Assembly (NCBI GenBank): GCA_021849525.1
Contig: JAJZSS010000138.1
Span: 1 to 5,730 of the forward strand
DNA: 5,730 nucleotides
Direction: 5' to 3'
Source of the DNA: Chloroflexota bacterium
Lineage (GTDB): Bacteria; Chloroflexota; Anaerolineae; Anaerolineales; UBA4823
The notes beneath the pieces were generated by a model. The model made no database searches, had not been told where the DNA came from, and saw only the letters and a program-made list of their open reading frames with translations. A program made the translations under genes and the position numbers. Shown piece by piece: positions 1 to 4,847 of this stretch (its first letter is position 1; every line of letters begins with the position of its first letter).

Positions 1-117
1 AGCGGCGCCAGCCTGCACACCAATCTGGGGCTGTTAAAAAACAACGCCCGCCTGGCAGCCCAGGTGGCGGTGGAATTGAGCCGGAGAAACCGGGAGAGCA
101 AAGTCCGGGCGGTGTAA
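1..117 (+). CDS. psuG: pseudouridine-5'-phosphate glycosidase, C-terminal end (partial)
   Basis: Frame 1 is open from the first base to a TAA at 115-117 and gives 38 residues, including LKNNARLAAQVAVEL. This matches the end of the PsuG/indigoidine-synthase-A-like family, which typically closes with a helix of the form N-[IL]-x-L-[LIV]-x-N-N-A-R-x-[AG]. PsuG enzymes reversibly cleave pseudouridine 5'-phosphate to uracil and ribose 5-phosphate in the cytoplasm. The catalytic residues lie upstream of the window, so only the terminal helix supports the call. The stop codon directly abuts the stop codon of the convergent acetyltransferase gene (0 bp between them), leaving no room for a dedicated terminator. 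Family assignment is by recalled similarity of a short segment. Confidence 0.7.
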   Translation, partial: SGASLHTNLGLLKNNARLAAQVAVELSRRNRESKVRAV

Positions 118-681
118 TCAGGCCATTTGGCGGGCCATAATCCAATCCGTCTGCGGATCGTCGCCCAGCATGAAGGTGTGAGCGCCGATCTTCTCAAACC
201 CCCATTTATGATAAAAAGCCTGGGCCCGCGGGTTATGCTCCCACACTCCCAGCCAGACCAGATCACATTCCCGGCTGCGGGCAGTATCCAGGCAGGCCTG
301 CATCAGCGCCGGGCCAACACCTCTCCCGATCCAGGGGGGATCGGCGTAGATGCGCACGATTTCGATAGCCGGGCTGTCTGGGAGATTGGCGTGCAGGGCG
401 GAGGCTGCCAGCTCACAGGATTCCAGGACCGGTGGGCCAAGGTGCAGGTGGGCATAGCCCGCCAGCTCGCCTTCGATCTCCGCCAGCAGGTAGACACCTG
501 CCGGGTCGGCCAGCTCGGCAGCCTGCCGGTCGGGGTTGAAAGCTTCCGCCAGGTAAGCGGACATATTTTCGGGGGTATTGGGGGCTGAAAAATAGACTTC
601 GAAGGTGCGCCGGCCAAACTCAGAGAGCAGGAGGTACTCCTCTGGCCGGGCAGCACGGATCGTGATCTCAGGCTGGGACAT
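118..681 (-). CDS. GNAT family N-acetyltransferase, PaiA-like (possible spermidine/spermine acetyltransferase)
   Basis: This 187-residue protein has the full GNAT layout. An N-terminal segment contains NTPENMSAYLAEAFN (35-49). The central strand EIVRIYADP (107-115) is followed by the acetyl-CoA pyrophosphate loop IGRGVG (118-123). The C-terminal motif is WLGVWEHNPRAQAFYHKWGF (143-162), with Y157 in the position of the usual general-acid tyrosine, and GDDPQTDWIM (173-182) closes the protein. These blocks closely resemble Bacillus subtilis PaiA, which acetylates spermidine and spermine with acetyl-CoA; the substrate here is inferred. The protein should be cytoplasmic, as no signal peptide or membrane segment is visible. 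The ATG lies 3 bp after the stop of the upstream selenoprotein gene and has no clear Shine-Dalgarno of its own, which suggests translational coupling in one operon. Confidence 0.9.
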   Translation of the reverse strand: MSQPEITIRAARPEEYLLLSEFGRRTFEVYFSAPNTPENMSAYLAEAFNPDRQAAELADPAGVYLLAEIEGELAGYAHLHLGPPVLESCELAASALHANLPDSPAIEIVRIYADPPWIGRGVGPALMQACLDTARSRECDLVWLGVWEHNPRAQAFYHKWGFEKIGAHTFMLGDDPQTDWIMARQMA

Positions 682-684
682 ATT

Positions 685-1293
685 TTAATTCAAGGCATCT
701 TCAAAAGCCTGGCGCAGATCGGCTTCGCTCACCTGCCCCAGCCACTGCTGGACGATCTTGCCGTGCTCGTCCACCAAGAAGAGGTGCGGCTGGACACGAT
801 AGCCCAGGGCAGCTTTAAAGGGATCGCTGTCCGGGTCATCGATATCCAGGTAGACAAAGTTCATTTGCTCTTCGTATTCTGCTTCGAGCCCATGCACGAT
901 GGGCGCCAGCTTGCGGCAGGTCCCTCACCAGAAAGCGAAGAATTCGACCAGCTGGATCTCCCCGGAAGCCAGCTGGACCGCACCGGGGTCACTGGCTTCC
1001 AGCCCGGCTTTGATCTCTTTGCGTGAGGCTGGCGGGGACGAGGTAGGCTGGAGCGATTGGGTTGGGAGGGCTGTGGAATTCTCTGCCTGGGTGGGTGAAA
1101 GCTGGACTGGCAGGGTGGCCGCGGGGAGGGCAGGAACATCGCCAGCCGGCGCACCGATCAGATCCCCGGCAGGGGTTCCACCCGAGGGCACTAGATTGGC
1201 GGTGGAGGATGGCGGTGTGGAACGGGCGCAGCCAGCCAGCAGGCTGCCGGCCAGCACAGCGATCCATAAAGTCCTGGGTAAAGCGGTTTGCAC
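685..1293 (-). CDS. thioredoxin-domain lipoprotein, probable selenoprotein (U-x-x-C) with in-frame TGA at 925-927
   Basis: Read through one TGA, this gene gives 202 residues. The start is GTG at 1291-1293 with GGAG at 1301-1304, 7 nt upstream. Residues 1-22 form a lipoprotein signal peptide ending in the lipobox LLAGC (Cys22). Residues 23-90 are a Pro/Ser/Thr/Ala-rich linker. Residues 91-202 are a thioredoxin fold: strand QLVEFFAFW (114-122), then TGA as residue 123, G124, T125, C126, RKLAP, strand NFVYLDID, and RVQPHLFLVDEHG with the expected cis-proline P169. The TGA replaces the first cysteine of the W-C-x-x-C motif, and a SECIS-like hairpin follows at 881-910. Neighbouring genes use TGA as a stop, and the position calls for Cys, not Trp. 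The product should be a lipid-anchored extracytoplasmic thiol/selenol oxidoreductase. Alternatives are a nonsense mutation or a sequencing error (TGC or TGT to TGA). Strict gene callers would split the gene into 925-1293 and a C-terminal fragment starting near 897. Confidence 0.8.
881..910 (-). promoter_or_regulatory. candidate bacterial SECIS element downstream of UGA
   Basis: On the minus strand, positions 904-888 form a perfect 6-bp stem (GCCCAT / ATGGGC) around the 5-nt loop CGTGC. Below it, after a 1x1 mismatch, G-C (906/886) pairs. A further GCT/AGC block (910-908 with 883-881) extends the helix. The apical loop begins 26 nt after the UGA and has G as its second base. Published descriptions of bacterial SECIS elements require an apical loop about 16-37 nt after UGA, a stable upper stem, and a G in the first two loop positions. 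All three are met. The hairpin lies inside coding sequence, as bacterial SECIS elements do, and would recruit SelB with Sec-tRNA. Confidence 0.65.
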
Positions 1294-1330
1294 GTGAGTT
1301 CTCCAGATTACCGGTAAATGACCTGAGAAA

Positions 1331-1358
1331 ATACTATCATGGTTGTCTTCATTGTCAA
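1331..1358 (-). promoter_or_regulatory. sigma70-type promoter for the selenoprotein–acetyltransferase operon
   Basis: On the minus strand a perfect -35 box TTGACA (1358-1353) is followed by 16 bp and then TAGTAT (1336-1331), which matches 4 of 6 bases of the -10 consensus. Initiation near 1324 would give a leader of about 30 nt containing the GGAG at 1304-1301 and ending at the GTG at 1293. No competing promoter is visible in this gap. Confidence 0.65.
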
Positions 1359-1410
1359 GAAACCACCGGCTGGCGGGAGAAAACTTTCATCCGCTTCTCA
1401 TCCTTTTTCC

Positions 1411-1602
1411 TGTCATTGCGAGCGAAGCGAAGCAATCTGACCCGAGCGAAGCGAAGCAATCTGACCCGAGCGCAGCGAAGCAATCTGACCCGAGCGAAGC
1501 GAAGCAATCAGGAGGTTGCAGATCATTCATAAGGCCGTGAAACCCGGATTGCTTCAGTCGCCTCAGGTGGACCACGTCTCCCGTAGCTCCTGCGAAATAA
1601 CA
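1411..1602. mobile_element. decayed palindromic miniature element (MITE-like) with internal tandem array
   Basis: The left end TGTCATTGCGAGCGAAGCGA (1411-1430) matches a familiar non-coding palindromic repeat found in many bacterial genomes, whose right end is normally the inverted form ending in CTCGCAATGACA. Here GAAGCAATC (1501-1509) is mirrored by GATTGCTTC (1547-1555). A degenerate right terminus, CTCCTGCGAAATAACA (1587-1602), aligns to the inverted left end with mismatches and a one-base insertion. No transposase is encoded, so any movement would have needed one acting in trans. Element identity is recalled, and the right boundary is inferred from this imperfect match. Confidence 0.5.
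1419..1509. repeat. 24-bp tandem repeat, about 3.8 copies
   Basis: Four head-to-tail units begin at 1419, 1443, 1467 and 1491. Each contains CGAGCGAAGCGAAGCAATC followed by TGACC; the last copy stops after GCAATC at 1509. Unit 3 carries one substitution (GCGCAGCG in place of GCGAAGCG); the others are identical. There are no spacers between units, so this is not a CRISPR. Because 24 is a multiple of three, every frame through the array reads as repetitive peptide, which explains spurious ORFs here. Confidence 0.95.
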
Positions 1603-1667
1603 GCATGTCGATTAGAATTAAACAAATCAACCCGCGACATAAATCGTATTCCTGCATCTAAGTAACC
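1510..1667 (+). other. intergenic leader upstream of the tlpA-like gene
   Basis: No gene is supported here. The left half is the right arm of the miniature element. A possible weak -10 box, TAGAAT (1613-1618, 5 of 6), has only CTGCGA 17 bp upstream as a -35. This could drive the rightward operon with a leader of about 45 nt, but the match is modest. The region just before the GTG at 1668 shows no clear Shine-Dalgarno. Confidence 0.35.
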
Positions 1668-2264
1668 GTGAACAGCCAACCAACCCCAACTTCCCAGCGC
1701 GCTCCCCGCATCCTGCCCGGCCGCGGCGCCTGGAGTCTCTTCAGCCTGGTCGTCCTGCTGCTCTCTGCGGCCTGGATCTGGCTGAGTGCCGATCCAGAGG
1801 GCGCAACGACCGGTGGGATGATCCCCGCCCCGCGCCCCGGTTTCCTGGCGCCGGATTTCAGCCTGCCAGACACCGAGGGCAATCTCACCACACTTTCTGA
1901 TCTGCGCGGGCAGGCGGTGCTGGTGAACCTGTGGGCGAGCTGGTGCACCCCCTGCCAGGCGGAGATGCCTGCCATGCAGCGCGTGTATGAAGAATACAAA
2001 GACCAGGGCTTCACCATCCTGGCGGTCAACGCCACCCAGCAGGACAGCCAGGCGGCCGCGGCGCAGTTCGCCCTCGAGAAAGGGCTGACCTTCCCGATCC
2101 TGTTTGACATGGACGGCAGCGTCGCCCGCAGTTATCAAATGACCGCCCTGCCCTCATCGTTCTTCATCCTGCCGGATGGCACCATCAACGAAGTGATTAT
2201 CGGCGGGCCTATGGCGGAAGCCCTGCTGCGGGTGCGCATCGAGCAGCTCCTGGAAGAGCGCTGA
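1668..2264 (+). CDS. TlpA/ResA-like membrane-anchored thiol-disulfide oxidoreductase
   Basis: This 198-residue protein has one N-terminal membrane anchor (about 21-41, AWSLFSLVVLLLSAAWIWLS) and then an AhpC/TSA-redoxin type thioredoxin domain. PGFLAPDFSLPDTEGN (57-72) is the typical entry of TlpA-family proteins. WASWCTPCQAEMP (89-101) holds the redox pair Cys93 and Cys96. LPSSFFILPDG (161-171) has the cis-proline P162. TlpA/ResA proteins reduce disulfides outside the cytoplasmic membrane, often for cytochrome c maturation; the substrate here is not indicated, as no cytochrome genes are in the window. The start is GTG, the only plausible one keeping the anchor, since an in-frame TAA lies at 1659-1661. 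It is the first gene of a four-gene cluster, and its stop is 11 bp before the next ATG. Confidence 0.9.
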   Translation: MNSQPTPTSQRAPRILPGRGAWSLFSLVVLLLSAAWIWLSADPEGATTGGMIPAPRPGFLAPDFSLPDTEGNLTTLSDLRGQAVLVNLWASWCTPCQAEMPAMQRVYEEYKDQGFTILAVNATQQDSQAAAAQFALEKGLTFPILFDMDGSVARSYQMTALPSSFFILPDGTINEVIIGGPMAEALLRVRIEQLLEER

Positions 2265-2275
2265 GGTTATCGAAG

Positions 2276-3043
2276 ATGTTACCCATCCTGCAAATCGGTC
2301 CCCTGGCCATCCAGACCCCCGGCTTAATCCTGCTGTTGGGGCTGTGGCTGGCTTTGAGCCTGAGCGAGCGCGCCGCCTCCCACAGCGGCCTGAATCCAAA
2401 CCAGCTCTATAACCTGGTCCTGCTCGGCCTGCTGGGTGGTGTGGTGGGGGCGCGGCTGGGGTACGTGCTGCGCTACCCGGAAGCCTTTGCCGCCAGCCCG
2501 GCGAGTATTCTTTCCCCCAATCCAGGCCTGCTGGACGCCTGGGGAGGCACTGCCGGCGCCCTGCTGCTCGGGCTGATCTACGGACAGCGCAAGGGACTGC
2601 AGCTGAGGCCCACACTGGATGCGCTCACACCGGGCCTGGCGATGCTGGGCGTGGCAGTGGGTTTCTCCCACCTGGCCTCCGGGGCGGCATTCGGCAGCCC
2701 TACCAGCCTGCCGTGGGGGATCGAGCTGTGGGGCGCCATCCGCCACCCTGCGCAGGTGTATGAGATCATCGCTGCCAGCCTGATCCTGCTATTATTTACA
2801 CCCAATGGAAAAATCGCCTGGCACCTGCGCACGCTGGCGCCGGGGTTGAATTTTTGGGGTTTCATCGCCCTCAGCGCTCTGAGCCGGCTGATAATGGAAG
2901 CCTGGCGCGGGGACAGTGAGATTATTTTGGGCGGCGTGCGCGTGGCGCAGCTGGCCGCCTGGCTGGTGCTGGCGCTGAGCCTGTGGGCGATCGGGCGTTT
3001 ATTATTTCAATCAGGTAGTACAATTTTGGAAACGGAGGGTTAA
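2276..3043 (+). CDS. Lgt-family membrane protein (divergent prolipoprotein diacylglyceryl transferase homologue)
   Basis: This 255-residue polytopic protein has about seven hydrophobic segments and several Lgt landmarks: GARLGYVLRY (58-67), WGG (89-91), PWG (146-148), RHPAQVYE (156-163) and SRLIMEAWRGDSEI (203-216), where R211 aligns with E. coli Lgt Arg239. True Lgt transfers diacylglycerol from phosphatidylglycerol to lipobox cysteines. Several residues considered essential in E. coli Lgt are not seen. The F-H-G-G segment carrying His103 is replaced by GTAGALLLG (91-99), and the G-R-x-x-N segment carrying Arg143 and Asn146 by VGFSHLASG (128-136). The protein is also shorter than the E. coli enzyme (291 residues). 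It may therefore be a specialised paralogue rather than the housekeeping enzyme. GAGG at 2263-2266 overlaps the preceding stop and lies 9 nt before the ATG, so it is probably co-translated with the TlpA-like gene. Confidence 0.8.
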   Translation: MLPILQIGPLAIQTPGLILLLGLWLALSLSERAASHSGLNPNQLYNLVLLGLLGGVVGARLGYVLRYPEAFAASPASILSPNPGLLDAWGGTAGALLLGLIYGQRKGLQLRPTLDALTPGLAMLGVAVGFSHLASGAAFGSPTSLPWGIELWGAIRHPAQVYEIIAASLILLLFTPNGKIAWHLRTLAPGLNFWGFIALSALSRLIMEAWRGDSEIILGGVRVAQLAAWLVLALSLWAIGRLLFQSGSTILETEG

Positions 3044-3047
3044 CAGA

Positions 3048-3467
3048 ATGGAAGAAATGGGTTTCGAGGTCCACCTGGACCTGGCATATGAAGCTGCAGT
3101 CGAGCGGGTGGTGGCAGCCCTGAAAGCGGAAGGTTTTGGCGTGCTGACCCGGATCGACGTACAGGCCACAATGAAAGAAAAGCTGGGCGAGGATTTCCGC
3201 CCTTACGTCATCCTGGGGGCGTGCAACCCGCCCCTGGCCTTCAAAGCCCTGAGCACCGACCCGCTGATGGGACTGATGCTGCCCTGCAACGTGACCGTGG
3301 AAGCTGAGCCGGAAGGCGGCTCGCTGGCGCGCCTGGTCAACCCGGAGACGATGCTGGCGACCGGCAACCTGCGTCAGAACGAGAATCTGCGGGCGGTGGC
3401 GGAAGAAGCGCGAGCGCGACTGGAACGGGTGGCCTGTGCCCTGGCAGATGAGGCGGAATGTGGATAA
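3048..3467 (+). CDS. DUF302 domain-containing protein
   Basis: This 139-residue soluble protein has the DUF302 signature: an N-terminal segment on coping with a gene-product-like helix (AVERVVAALKAEGFGVLTRI, 17-36), then YVILGACNPPLAFKAL (53-68), DPLMGLMLPCNVTVEA (71-86) and VNPETML (97-103). Cys59 and Cys80 lie in the two conserved blocks. The molecular function of DUF302 is not established; the domain often occurs near redox or metal-related genes. A strong GGAGGG (3034-3039) lies 8 nt upstream of the ATG, which follows the preceding stop by 4 bp. The last 8 bp overlap the folB start, giving translational coupling. No signal peptide is seen. Confidence 0.9.
   Translation: MEEMGFEVHLDLAYEAAVERVVAALKAEGFGVLTRIDVQATMKEKLGEDFRPYVILGACNPPLAFKALSTDPLMGLMLPCNVTVEAEPEGGSLARLVNPETMLATGNLRQNENLRAVAEEARARLERVACALADEAECG
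3450..3453 (+). promoter_or_regulatory. Shine-Dalgarno deciding the folB start
   Basis: GAGG at 3450-3453 lies 6 nt before the GTG at 3460. It favours that GTG over the upstream in-frame GTG (3436) and ATG (3448), neither of which is similarly spaced. The resulting N-terminus MDKILIRGLKAFG is the usual one for the family. Confidence 0.6.
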
Positions 3468-3816
3468 GATCCTGATCCGCGGGCTGAAGGCCTTCGGCAT
3501 CCTGGGCGTGCATGATTACGAACGCCACACGCCGCGCGAGATTATTATCGACCTTAATATCTACACCGATACTCGCCCGGCGGCCGCCTCAGACCGGGTG
3601 GAGGACAGCGTGGATTACTCCCGGCTCTCCCGGCTGGTGCAGGAGCTGGCCGAGTCTGCCCAGCGCGGCACGGTGGAAGCGCTGGCGGAGGATATCGCCC
3701 GCCTGTGCCTGGCTCAGAACGGGGTGCAGGGGGTGCGGGTGCGGGTGGAGAAACCCGGCGCGGTCAGCTTTGTGGAGACGGTCGGCGTCGAAATCGAGCG
3801 CTGGAAAGAAGAGTAG
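3460..3816 (+). CDS. folB: dihydroneopterin aldolase
   Basis: FolB converts 7,8-dihydroneopterin to 6-hydroxymethyl-7,8-dihydropterin and glycolaldehyde in the folate pathway, in the cytoplasm. With the GTG start at 3460 the protein has 118 residues, normal for the family. The expected blocks are present: ILIRGLKAFGILGVHDYER (4-22) with Glu21 in the position of the catalytic or binding glutamate, DSVDYSRL (49-56) with Tyr53, VEALAEDIA (72-80) with substrate-anchoring Glu73, and VRVEKPGAV (94-102) with catalytic Lys98. It overlaps the DUF302 gene by 8 bp and ends the rightward operon. The protein ends EIERWKEE, and related peptide-coding remnants recur downstream. The convergent folE gene supplies an earlier step of the same pathway. 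Confidence 0.93.
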   Translation: MDKILIRGLKAFGILGVHDYERHTPREIIIDLNIYTDTRPAAASDRVEDSVDYSRLSRLVQELAESAQRGTVEALAEDIARLCLAQNGVQGVRVRVEKPGAVSFVETVGVEIERWKEE

Positions 3817-3975
3817 GCGGCGCGCAGAGAGGGCAGGCAACGCGGAGTAGTCAGCGTGGATTTCTCTGCGAAATAGAACGCTGGCAGCCAGAATAGACAT
3901 CTCGAAAATATTGCAAGCGGCGCAAGCCACCAGCTTGAATTTCTCTTCGAAATCGAACACTGGCAGGCGGAATAA
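3817..3975 (+). repeat. two degenerate copies of the folB 3' end in an approximately 80-bp tandem arrangement
   Basis: The last folB codons (EIERW then a stop at 3814-3816) recur twice downstream: EIERWQPE-stop (TAG at 3894-3896) and EIEHWQAE-stop (TAA at 3973-3975). The stops are spaced 80 and 79 bp apart. Segments 3851-3896 and 3930-3975 match at 37 of 46 positions, and 3946-3975 matches the folB end (3787-3816) at 21 of 30. Weaker similarity extends roughly 20 bp further upstream. Neither copy has an apparent start codon or Shine-Dalgarno, so these look like relics of tandem duplication rather than genes. Confidence 0.55.
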
Positions 3976-3978
3976 ATA

Positions 3979-4011
3979 AATCGACCCAGGACATATCTGC
4001 CTGGGTCGATT
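3979..4011 (-). terminator. hairpin terminator of folE, possibly bidirectional with folB
   Basis: A perfect 12-bp inverted repeat (AATCGACCCAGG at 3979-3990, CCTGGGTCGATT at 4000-4011) encloses a 9-nt loop. Read leftward it is followed by TTTATTTATT, the T-rich tract expected of an intrinsic terminator for folE, whose stop is 17 bp away. Read rightward, the folB operon reaches the same hairpin but no T-run follows, so termination in that direction would be less efficient or would need other factors. Confidence 0.8.
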
Positions 4012-4028
4012 GGCTTCACCGGGGGAAA

Positions 4029-4661
4029 TTACAGGATCGGATTGGTACCGCGCGAGATATTGGCCAGGAATTCTTCTCGCGTCGCCAGGTTGGTGCGGAA
4101 AGTACCCAGCATGGCAGATGTCGTCATGCGAGCATCGTGCTTCTTCACGCCGCGCATGGTGGCGCAGAGATGCAGGCCTTCCACCACCACCGCCACCCCG
4201 CGCGGCTGCAACAGCTCCATCAGAAATTCGGCGATCTGGTGAGTCATGCGCTCCTGGACCTGCAGGCGGCGGGCGAACATGTCCACGATGCGCGGGATCT
4301 TAGAGAGACCAATCACGCGGTTATCCGCCAGGTAAGCCACCGACGCCCGGCCGATGAACGGAATCATGTGGTGCTCGCACAGGCTGTAGAATTCGATATC
4401 CCGCACCACCACCATGGCGTCGTATTCTTCCTCAAAGACCGCCTCGTTCACCATGGCAATCGGATCCACCCGATAACCGGCTAAAAGCTCGCCGTACATG
4501 CGCGCCACCCGCCCGGGGGTGCGCAGCAAGCCCTCCCGCTCGGGATCCTCCCCAAAAGCTTGCAGCATAGTTTTCGTCGCTTGCTGGATTTCGTCCTCAT
4601 GCATGCCATTGCCGGGCAGCAGGTGCGCCAGCTCGAGCAATCTCTCCTTATTCAGTTCCAT
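4029..4661 (-). CDS. folE: GTP cyclohydrolase I
   Basis: GTP cyclohydrolase I (type IA) converts GTP to 7,8-dihydroneopterin triphosphate and formate, the first committed step of folate and related pterin synthesis. From the ATG at 4661 the protein has 210 residues, typical for the family. DPEREGLLRTPGRVARMY (39-56) is the N-terminal signature. FYSLCEHHMIPFIG (91-104) supplies Zn ligands Cys95 and His98 and catalytic His97. VIGLSKIPRIVDMFARRLQV (116-135) is the core signature. VEGLHLCATMRGV (160-172) gives His164 and Zn ligand Cys166. Starting at the GTG at 4667 would add two residues, but the Shine-Dalgarno spacing favours 4661. The gene is monocistronic here, with its own promoter and terminator, and is convergent with folB. 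Confidence 0.97.
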   Translation of the reverse strand: MELNKERLLELAHLLPGNGMHEDEIQQATKTMLQAFGEDPEREGLLRTPGRVARMYGELLAGYRVDPIAMVNEAVFEEEYDAMVVVRDIEFYSLCEHHMIPFIGRASVAYLADNRVIGLSKIPRIVDMFARRLQVQERMTHQIAEFLMELLQPRGVAVVVEGLHLCATMRGVKKHDARMTTSAMLGTFRTNLATREEFLANISRGTNPIL

Positions 4662-4669
4662 ATTCACCC

Positions 4670-4675
4670 CACCTC
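4670..4675 (-). promoter_or_regulatory. Shine-Dalgarno of folE
   Basis: Read leftward, GAGGTG (4675-4670) lies 8 nt before the ATG at 4661 but only 2 nt before the GTG at 4667. This spacing is the main reason for choosing the ATG. Confidence 0.6.
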
Positions 4676-4712
4676 ATCTATAGCAGATCCCACGATGGAT
4701 ACCGACAGGGGT

Positions 4713-4741
4713 AGTTTAACCGCCTCGGACGCTTCCGTCAA
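4713..4741 (-). promoter_or_regulatory. sigma70-type promoter of folE
   Basis: On the minus strand, TTGACG (4741-4736, 5 of 6) and TAAACT (4718-4713, 4 of 6) are separated by an optimal 17 bp. Initiation near 4706 would give a leader of about 45 nt that contains the folE Shine-Dalgarno. No attenuator or riboswitch is apparent in this short leader. Confidence 0.65.
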
Positions 4742-4832
4742 CAGAAAAGCGGGCTGGATGGCGAGGTTTGCAGCCCATCGATTGAGCCCAGTAATGGGTG
4801 ATCAAGAAAATACTCCGTAAGCCATCCTGCTA

Positions 4833-4841
4833 TGCTATACT
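4833..4841 (+). promoter_or_regulatory. extended -10 promoter giving a probable leaderless mRNA
   Basis: TGCTATACT (4833-4841) combines the extended TG-n element with a 5-of-6 -10 box. No good -35 is visible 16-18 bp upstream. Transcription normally starts 6-8 bp beyond the -10 box, which here falls on or next to the ATG at 4848. No Shine-Dalgarno lies before that ATG, so the transcript probably begins at the start codon. Confidence 0.55.
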
Positions 4842-4847
4842 AGATTC

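Noticed and set aside
925..927. TGA read as tryptophan (recoded genetic code)
   Set aside because: Other genes here (acetyltransferase at 118, TlpA-like at 2262, the small protein at 5100) end at TGA, and the affected position aligns with a cysteine already preceded by the conserved Trp.
899..1297. Rightward open frame opposite the selenoprotein gene
   Set aside because: It is the antisense shadow of a gene with a signal peptide, linker and thioredoxin domain. It has no recognisable motif and no Shine-Dalgarno.
1419..1509. CRISPR array
   Set aside because: Units are contiguous 24-mers with no unique spacers and no cas genes nearby.
1343..1540. Open frames in several frames across the repeat array (peptides of SEAKQSDP or RAKRSNLT type)
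   Set aside because: These are produced by a 24-bp repeat whose length is divisible by three. They lack ribosome-binding sites and match commonly mis-annotated repeat translations.
1618..1645. Promoter TTAAAC – 16 bp – TAAATC before the TlpA-like gene
   Set aside because: Both boxes match only about 3 of 6 consensus bases; TAGAAT at 1613-1618 is a somewhat better, still weak, candidate.
3823..3870. Inverted repeat CGCAGAGA / TCTCTGCG after folB as a terminator
   Set aside because: The arms are 8 bp with a loop of about 32 nt and no T-run follows. The match is more simply part of the degenerate repeat region.
4776..4799. CCCAT / ATGGG inverted repeat in the divergent promoter region as an operator
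   Set aside because: Only 5 bp per arm with a long spacer, and no regulator gene or second copy to support it.
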